Assembly (NCBI RefSeq): GCF_004000805.1
Contig: NZ_BILY01000001.1
Coordinates: 186,001 to 250,000 of the forward strand
Source of the DNA: Paenibacillus glycanilyticus NBRC 16618
Lineage (GTDB): Bacteria; Bacillota; Bacilli; Paenibacillales; Paenibacillaceae
DNA: 64,000 nucleotides
Direction of reading: 5' to 3'
Shown piece by piece: positions 62,016-64,000 of this stretch (position 1 is the first letter of the stretch; each line of letters opens with the position of its first letter). The position numbers and the translations under genes were made by a program. The notes beneath the pieces were generated by a model that was not told the DNA's origin, did not search any database, and was given only the letters and a program-made list of their open reading frames with translations.

Positions 62016-62777
62016 ATGACTGCAAACCAAAGCAATCTCGAAGGGAAAGTCGCTTTCATTACTGGAGGAAACCGGGGCATCGGCCTGGAGACGGCACGCG
62101 GATTAGGCAAGCTCGGCGCTCATGTCGTCATCGGTTCGCGCGATGGAGAGAGAGGAAAGGTCGCGGCAGCAGCGCTGCAGGCAGAAGGCATCCAAGCGGA
62201 AAGCATGAAATTCGATGTGCTGCTGGCTGACGATCGTCAAGCCGCATATGCTTTCTTTGAACAAAAGTACGGAAAGCTCGATATCCTGATTAACAATGCC
62301 GGGGTGCAAAAGGAAGTGGAGCATCTTGTACCCATGAACGAAACCAGCAGCGTAACGCCGGATACCCTGCGTGAAACGTTCGAGGCGAATTTCTTCACCC
62401 TGGTTGAACTGACGCAATTGCTTCTTCCGTTGATCCGCAAATCGCCCGCTGGCAGAATCGTCAATTTGTCCAGCGTTCTGGGTTCCCTTACGCTGCATTC
62501 CAATCCGGAAGCCCCGATCTACAACATGAAGGTGTTCGCGTACGACACGTCCAAGGCAGCCGTAAATATGTTTACGATTCATCTGGCGCACGAACTCCGG
62601 GACACCCCGATTAAAGTCAACTCTGCTCATCCAGGCTGGGTGAAGACCGATATCGGCGGCCAATACGCCGAATTAGACGCTGCGGAAGGCAGCAAAACAA
62701 GCGTAATGCTGGCTTCGCTGCCTGTTGACGGGCCAACCGGCCAGTTCTTCTTCATGAATAACCAGCTCCCTTGGTAA
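62016..62777 (+). CDS. SDR-family oxidoreductase
   Basis: A 253-residue short-chain dehydrogenase/reductase. The cofactor motif TGGNRGIG lies at about 16-23, NNAG near 92, the catalytic Ser in LSSVLGS and YDTSKAAV with the catalytic Tyr and Lys; an Arg/Asp-rich stretch after the second strand (IGSRDGERG) favours NADPH. The family layout with a Pro-rich segment before the active site resembles carbonyl reductases. AGGAGAAGGAG precedes the ATG. The substrate is unknown; no link to the xylan genes is evident. Confidence 0.9.
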   Translation: MTANQSNLEGKVAFITGGNRGIGLETARGLGKLGAHVVIGSRDGERGKVAAAALQAEGIQAESMKFDVLLADDRQAAYAFFEQKYGKLDILINNAGVQKEVEHLVPMNETSSVTPDTLRETFEANFFTLVELTQLLLPLIRKSPAGRIVNLSSVLGSLTLHSNPEAPIYNMKVFAYDTSKAAVNMFTIHLAHELRDTPIKVNSAHPGWVKTDIGGQYAELDAAEGSKTSVMLASLPVDGPTGQFFFMNNQLPW

Positions 62778-62791
62778 TCCTTTCGTAAAAT

Positions 62792-62822
62792 GAGAACCGC
62801 GCGATATATTCGCGCGGTTCTC
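62792..62822 (+). terminator. Terminator-like hairpin of the SDR gene
   Basis: Perfect 13-bp arms (62792-62804 and 62810-62822) with a 5-base loop, 14 bases after the stop. The U-tract is poor (CCTAGGGATTTT), so it may be a weak terminator or stability element. Confidence 0.65.
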
Positions 62823-62834
62823 CTAGGGATTTTA

Positions 62835-62924
62835 TGTCTTACAAAACTCATGGTACAGCTTCGTCAAAGCCCGCTTCTCAATCCGTGACACGTAACTGCG
62901 ACTAATGCCCAGCTCCCTTTCCGG
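62835..62924 (-). pseudogene. sigK: C-terminal fragment of sporulation sigma factor SigK
   Basis: The minus strand reads [20 protein letters not shown], then KLYHEFCKT and a stop, which matches the end of region 4.2 of SigK ([17 protein letters not shown]). A stop codon lies three codons upstream in the same frame and nothing else of the sigma factor is seen, so it is a remnant of about 29 residues. The rest of the gap 62778-63117 holds the SDR hairpin and the next terminator. Confidence 0.65.
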
Positions 62925-63076
62925 TCAAGATCAAATCCTCGAGATCTTCCCTTGCCTTCCAGATTTATTGAATTCATTTAAGTAGCCTGTCTAATTATAG
63001 ATTTTTCACCTTAGCGATTATAGGGCTTTATTGAAAGTAATTGAAGTCATCTAAATCTAAACCTATCATGAAAGAA

Positions 63077-63107
63077 ATAATAAAAACCGGTCGCAACAAC
63101 CGGCTGC
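63077..63107 (-). terminator. Terminator of the isomerase-like gene
   Basis: Short stem CCGGT/ACCGG with a 7-base loop and TTTTTATT following on the minus strand, about 11 bases after the stop at 63118. Confidence 0.65.
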
Positions 63108-63117
63108 CCGTACATGA

Positions 63118-63942
63118 TTACAACCAGGGTATATTCTGTTCTGCTAATAATAGTTTGATCGCTCTTGAAGCAACAATGAATAATTCCGGCTTGCTAAGCC
63201 CTTCCAGTCTCCCAGCGGCCTGCAGATGTGGTTCCAGAGACAGATATCCGCCATATCCTTTTTGCTTCAATGCTTGTAAAAGCTGCCTCAACTGTCCGTC
63301 TCCTTCACCGGATGGAACAACTGAACCAGTCTCCATGACAGCGTCTTTAATATGAATATAGGAGATATATTCATCCAACAACGGATAGGCTTCAGTTACT
63401 GGACTCACCTTACATTGCACGAAATTTGCCGGATCAAAGGCAGCGCGTAAATAAGGCGATGATATGGCTTGTAATAAATCCCGGCACCGTTCGCCGTTGT
63501 CCCCATAAATATGGCTTTCATTTTCATGTAGTAAAACGATACCTGCTCTCTCCGCCAATTGTACAAGACTTTGCATGCGCGAGAGAACTTCCGAACGGTA
63601 GCGATCATGTTCACCGTCAGGAATATAAAACGAAAAAACACGGATATAGGAAACCTGAAAAAACGATGCAAGCCATATTGCCTTCCTTGCCTCTTCAAGA
63701 TGCCGATCAAAATTGTCGGTTATTTTAATTTTACCTAATGGAGAGCCTATGGAAGATACCTGAAATCCCCTGTCCTCTAATATTCCTTTTACTTTTACGG
63801 CTTCATCATCAGTGAGCTGTAATACATTTTTCCCCCAAACACTTCGCAGCTCTAGATGATGGATTTGTTCCGATTCGAGGACATCCAGCTGAATATCCAA
63901 TTCTGATGAGATTTCATCAGCAAAGCCTGTTAATGTAATCAT
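63118..63942 (-). CDS. Sugar phosphate isomerase/epimerase-like TIM-barrel protein
   Basis: A 274-residue protein of the xylose-isomerase-like TIM-barrel (AP endonuclease 2) superfamily. It opens with ITLTGFADEISSELDIQL; probable metal ligands lie in LLHENESHIYGD (Glu near 142), LRAAFDPANFVQC (Asp near 175), YIHIKDA (His near 202) and LSLEPH (Glu near 240). ATG at 63942 has GGGAG upstream. Such proteins isomerise or epimerise sugars or act on inositol derivatives; the substrate cannot be told here. It may start a new operon divergent from a gene at the right edge. Confidence 0.85.
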   Translation of the reverse strand: MITLTGFADEISSELDIQLDVLESEQIHHLELRSVWGKNVLQLTDDEAVKVKGILEDRGFQVSSIGSPLGKIKITDNFDRHLEEARKAIWLASFFQVSYIRVFSFYIPDGEHDRYRSEVLSRMQSLVQLAERAGIVLLHENESHIYGDNGERCRDLLQAISSPYLRAAFDPANFVQCKVSPVTEAYPLLDEYISYIHIKDAVMETGSVVPSGEGDGQLRQLLQALKQKGYGGYLSLEPHLQAAGRLEGLSKPELFIVASRAIKLLLAEQNIPWL

Positions 63943-63995
63943 AACAATCTCCCTTTGCATGTAATCTATATATGCTGTATAGGAGGCGAACTCTA

Positions 63996-64000
63996 TTGGA
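63996..64000 (+). CDS. Possible start of a gene running off the right edge
   Basis: AGGAGG at 63981-63986 is followed nine bases later by TTG at 63996 on the + strand. Only two codons are visible. It would be divergent from the isomerase-like gene. Confidence 0.2.

Noticed and set aside
1..64000. CRISPR arrays, tRNA/rRNA genes, insertion sequences, phage genes
   Set aside because: No regularly spaced repeats, no clover-leaf or rRNA sequence, no transposase or integrase reading frame was found on either strand.

Overview
The window looks like a chromosomal segment of a xylan- and hemicellulose-degrading Gram-positive bacterium of the Paenibacillus type (Paenibacillaceae). The grounds are: many extracellular solute-binding lipoproteins paired with LplB/YtcP-type permeases, YesM/YesN-type two-component systems with AraC output domains, strong purine-rich ribosome sites with frequent TTG/GTG starts, CcpA-type cre sites, an S-layer-homology remnant and a fragment resembling the end of sporulation sigma-K. 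No rRNA, tRNA, CRISPR array or transposase was seen.

Layout. Positions 1-15.7 kb hold one long minus-strand operon read from about 15.65 kb to 0.24 kb: a solute-binding lipoprotein, a membrane-anchored solute-binding protein with two N-terminal sugar-binding-like domains, two permease pairs, an NHL/TPR membrane protein, a YIP1-type membrane protein, a DUF5696 lipoprotein, a membrane-anchored GH10 xylanase and an SGNH esterase. A divergent atypical AraC response regulator follows (15.9 kb). From 25.1 to 16.8 kb a MacB-like exporter (two ATPases, adaptor, FtsX permease) leads into a large secreted CBM22-GH10-CBM9-CBM9 xylanase. From 30.6 to 25.3 kb an ABC exporter with a zinc ribbon, a DUF1854 protein, a GH43 enzyme and a cytoplasmic GH10 xylanase form another operon. 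These three operons share one promoter design (two GRCRGGT repeats against the -35), so they probably form one regulon.

From 30.9 kb onward: GH27 alpha-galactosidase with a coupled small Cys-rich protein; an operon with an orphan solute-binding protein, YesM kinase, YesN regulator, XynD-like GH43 arabinofuranohydrolase and an AraC regulator; a frameshifted GH5-CBM13 gene; an AraC regulator; an LplB/YtcP/binding protein/carboxylesterase operon behind a perfect cre; an LplB/YtcP/binding protein/YesM/YesN/GH95 operon; an AraC regulator divergent from a GH127 beta-L-arabinofuranosidase; a CE1-type esterase; an SDR oxidoreductase; and a TIM-barrel sugar isomerase-like gene.

Taken together, secreted and anchored xylanases and debranching enzymes would cut (arabino)xylan and related side chains, the importers would take up oligomers using an ATPase encoded elsewhere (none for import is present here), and cytoplasmic GH10, GH43, GH27, GH95, GH127 and esterases would finish the breakdown. 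No alpha-glucuronidase (GH67/GH115) or xylose isomerase/xylulokinase is in the window.
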